A stretch of 45,069 nt of DNA, taken from positions 1 through 45,069 of the forward strand of contig JASMLX010000047.1 of assembly GCA_030748495.1 (NCBI GenBank), given 5' to 3'. Below the pieces are notes generated by a model. The model saw nothing but the letters and a program-made list of their open reading frames with translations. It did no database searches and had not been told where the DNA came from. Positions within the stretch are counted from its first letter, which is position 1; every line of letters starts with the position of its first letter. The translations under genes were made by a program, and so were the position numbers. This stretch comes from Candidatus Poribacteria bacterium. Its GTDB lineage: Bacteria; Poribacteria; WGA-4E; UBA9662. This document shows positions 43,383 to 45,069 of this stretch, one piece after another.

Positions 43383-44048
43383 ATGGATGTCAAACAGCAA
43401 TCCGGGTTGGCCGGCTTAATGCAGAAAAACCCAACACCTCAGATCGACCGTAAGCAAGAACTGGGTAAGGATCAGTTTCTGCAACTCTTAGTGACACAAC
43501 TCAAGTATCAGGATCCACTCGATCCTATGAAGAACGATGAGTTTATCGCTCAAACGGCGCAGTTTAGTGCCTTAGAGCAGATGCAACAGGTCAACGAGAA
43601 TATTACGATGCAAAGTGGTCTTCATCGACAAGTTGTTAATGCTTCAACGGTGCAATACATCGGTAAATCGGTGCTGGCACCTGGTAATACAATTGAATTG
43701 ACAGCGGGCCAACCGGCTCAGTTTGGCGCCGACGTTCCAACTGCTGCTAACTTAACCGTCGACATAACCGACCGGTTTGGTCGAGTAGTAGACACACTGC
43801 AACTCAGTACCAACCAAGCCGATAGATTAGAGATAGAATGGGATGGTCACGATGCAAACAACCAACCGCTGCCTTCCGGCACCTACGGTTTTAAAATCAA
43901 AGGGATTAATAGCTTGGGGGACATGGTCTTACCAGTAGCCCTGATGAAGGGCAAAGTCTCTGGTGTCTCGTATCAGGGCGACAAGGCGATGCTGTCAGTC
44001 AACGGTAAATTAATCGCACCGACTGAAGTGCTAGCGGCAACCAACTAG
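43383..44048 (+). CDS. flgD: Flagellar hook assembly scaffold protein FlgD
   Basis: About 221 residues from the ATG at 43383, which follows GGAG; the frame also opens at a TTG 27 bases earlier. The N-terminus carries the family signature LGKDQFLQLLVTQLKYQDPL then DPMKNDEFIAQTAQFSALEQM. The C-terminal half is the FlgD Tudor/Fn3-like domain (WDGHDANNQPLPSGTYGFKI). FlgD caps the growing hook and is discarded. It follows the fliK terminator, so it may rely on read-through or on an undetected promoter in 43321-43382. Confidence 0.95.
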   Translation: MDVKQQSGLAGLMQKNPTPQIDRKQELGKDQFLQLLVTQLKYQDPLDPMKNDEFIAQTAQFSALEQMQQVNENITMQSGLHRQVVNASTVQYIGKSVLAPGNTIELTAGQPAQFGADVPTAANLTVDITDRFGRVVDTLQLSTNQADRLEIEWDGHDANNQPLPSGTYGFKIKGINSLGDMVLPVALMKGKVSGVSYQGDKAMLSVNGKLIAPTEVLAATN

Positions 44049-44119
44049 ATCAACTGAATAAAGAATAAAACGGAATTATTATTACTCATCAGAACGCACG
44101 AATGAGGCCCATCTATGAG

Positions 44120-44139
44120 AAGGTATCTAATACCTTTTT
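44120..44139 (+). terminator. Weak terminator-like hairpin before flgE
   Basis: AAGGTAT and ATACCTT flank a three-base loop, and three more T follow. The stem is short and AT-rich, so it is at most an attenuator in the 118-base flgD-flgE gap. Confidence 0.35.
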
Positions 44140-44166
44140 AGGGATAGGGATAGGAGTGAAACTGAA

Positions 44167-45069
44167 ATGTCAAAATCATTACTCAATGGGTTGGCGGGTA
44201 TCCGTGCGCACCAAACCCAGATGGACGTAATTGGTAACAATATCGCTAACCTGAATACGGTCGGCTACAAAACAGCGCGAGCCACCTTTCAGGAGACCCT
44301 GAACCAGACTATCGCATCAGCGCAACCGCCTGTTGGCGGAATGGGCGGGGTTAACCCGTCCCAGATCGGTTTGGGGACGGCGATCGGTGCCATCAAATCT
44401 ACCTTTACCCAAGGAAACCTGCAAGAAACCGGTAGTACGACGGACCTGGCGATTCTCGGAAACGGCTTCTTTGTAGTCAACGATGGAGAGAAAAATTTCT
44501 TTACTCGCAATGGAAGTTTTCACTTTGATGCGAACGGTATGGTGGTTAATAACCAGGGACTGTCCGTTCGAGGGAAACAGGCCGATGCCCGGGGAAAACT
44601 CTCAAACGAGGTCGGCTCGATCACAATTCCAGCCGACAAGAAAATTCCAGCTCAAGCTACGACCGGGGTCTCTTTTAGCGGCAACTTGAACTCAGAGGAA
44701 CAGGTGCTGGGAACGATCACAAAAACCAAACCTTTCATGGCTACAGCAGATCCTGCAGAAGACTTTAACGGATTGTATGCCAACGGTACGGCGGAAACCT
44801 TCCTACAATTAACAAGAGGGATGGATACTTTAACCGTCGGCTATGAGGTGACAGGTACCGGGGAAACAGCTGAAAAAACTTTCACTTACGGTATCGACTT
44901 CACCACAATTGACGATCTCGTTACCAAGATCAATGACGCGGCTACTGGCTTTAATGGTGCTTTTAACGCGGCTAATGGAGCCAATGGTCAAATTCAGTTT
45001 GCCTCCGTACAAGCTGGCGTTCGATTAAAGATGATTAGTGATACTAGCAGTGCCCTCAACCAATCCTTT
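44167..45069 (+). CDS. flgE: Flagellar hook protein FlgE (5' part, runs off the window)
   Basis: The first 301 codons of a hook or hook-like protein, cut by the window end. AGGAG lies about ten bases before the ATG. The N-terminal rod/hook motif is SLLNGLAGIRAHQTQMDVIG then NNIANLNTVGYKTARATFQE. The FlgE/FlgF family block LQETGSTTDLAILGNGFFVV is followed by NDGEKNFFTRNGSFHFDANG. The variable hook domain then begins. FlgD directly upstream is its capping partner, so flgE is favoured over flgF or flgG. Confidence 0.94.
   Translation, partial: MSKSLLNGLAGIRAHQTQMDVIGNNIANLNTVGYKTARATFQETLNQTIASAQPPVGGMGGVNPSQIGLGTAIGAIKSTFTQGNLQETGSTTDLAILGNGFFVVNDGEKNFFTRNGSFHFDANGMVVNNQGLSVRGKQADARGKLSNEVGSITIPADKKIPAQATTGVSFSGNLNSEEQVLGTITKTKPFMATADPAEDFNGLYANGTAETFLQLTRGMDTLTVGYEVTGTGETAEKTFTYGIDFTTIDDLVTKINDAATGFNGAFNAANGANGQIQFASVQAGVRLKMISDTSSALNQSF

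Noticed and set aside
1..45069. tRNA, rRNA, CRISPR arrays, riboswitches and prophage genes
   Set aside because: I looked for tRNA T-loop patterns, regularly spaced repeats and phage or cas genes and saw none. The leuS leader showed no T-box features. An RNA scan with covariance models would be needed to exclude small RNAs.

Overview
The window looks like part of a chromosome from an uncultured Gram-negative bacterium. The outer membrane is implied by two lipoproteins, a beta-barrel candidate and a flagellum with rod and MS-ring genes. The gene mix (UPF0261/Tm-1-like protein, Gfo/Idh/MocA oxidoreductase, PIG-L deacetylase, sugar-phosphate isomerase, LamG-type protein, serpin, DUF2851, remnant mandelate-racemase family gene) resembles Poribacteria/Latescibacteria-type lineages. 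This placement rests on gene content only and is tentative.

Region 1 (1-2983) is mostly decayed DNA. It holds an IS1-family transposase remnant, a frameshifted enolase-superfamily gene and one small ORF with a good ribosome binding site. Region 2 (2984-11857, all minus strand) is a dense metabolic block. Reading in the direction of transcription it has a HEAT-like/helix-hairpin-helix protein, nadC, a tartronate-semialdehyde-reductase-like enzyme, guaB, a degenerate malate-dehydrogenase-like protein, a small unknown, a class V aminotransferase, a Rieske ferredoxin and a sugar-nucleotide epimerase-like SDR. Good sigma-70 promoters precede the first gene and guaB. Region 3 (12028-18531, minus strand) is catabolic or accessory: nitroreductase, PIG-L deacetylase, Gfo/Idh/MocA (with a palindromic operator over its -10 box), a LamG-type secreted protein, a possible transposase remnant, a TIM-barrel isomerase and a UPF0261 protein.

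Region 4 (18678-22517, plus strand) is a compact trio: a TPR lipoprotein with a CsgG/FlgO-like domain, an outer-membrane barrel candidate and a DUF2851 protein. Region 5 (22552-28371, minus strand) holds a lipoprotein serpin directly abutting RNase J, then leuS.

Region 6 (28629-45069, plus strand) is a flagellar cluster. A cytoplasmic PAS histidine kinase and a sigma-54 activator (FlrB/FlrC type) are followed by a textbook sigma-54 promoter. Then come flgB-flgC-fliE-fliF-fliG-fliH-fliI-fliJ, three tandem membrane-anchored coiled-coil proteins, a 1046-residue fliK, a strong intrinsic terminator, flgD and the start of flgE. The logic appears to be: kinase to activator to sigma-54 promoter to basal body, export apparatus and hook genes.

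The most novel-looking part is the three small coiled-coil proteins between fliJ and fliK. They share a juxtamembrane Y-x-Y-x-T motif and sit where other bacteria carry motE. Next in interest are the repeat-built giant FliK and the altered FliG C-terminus.
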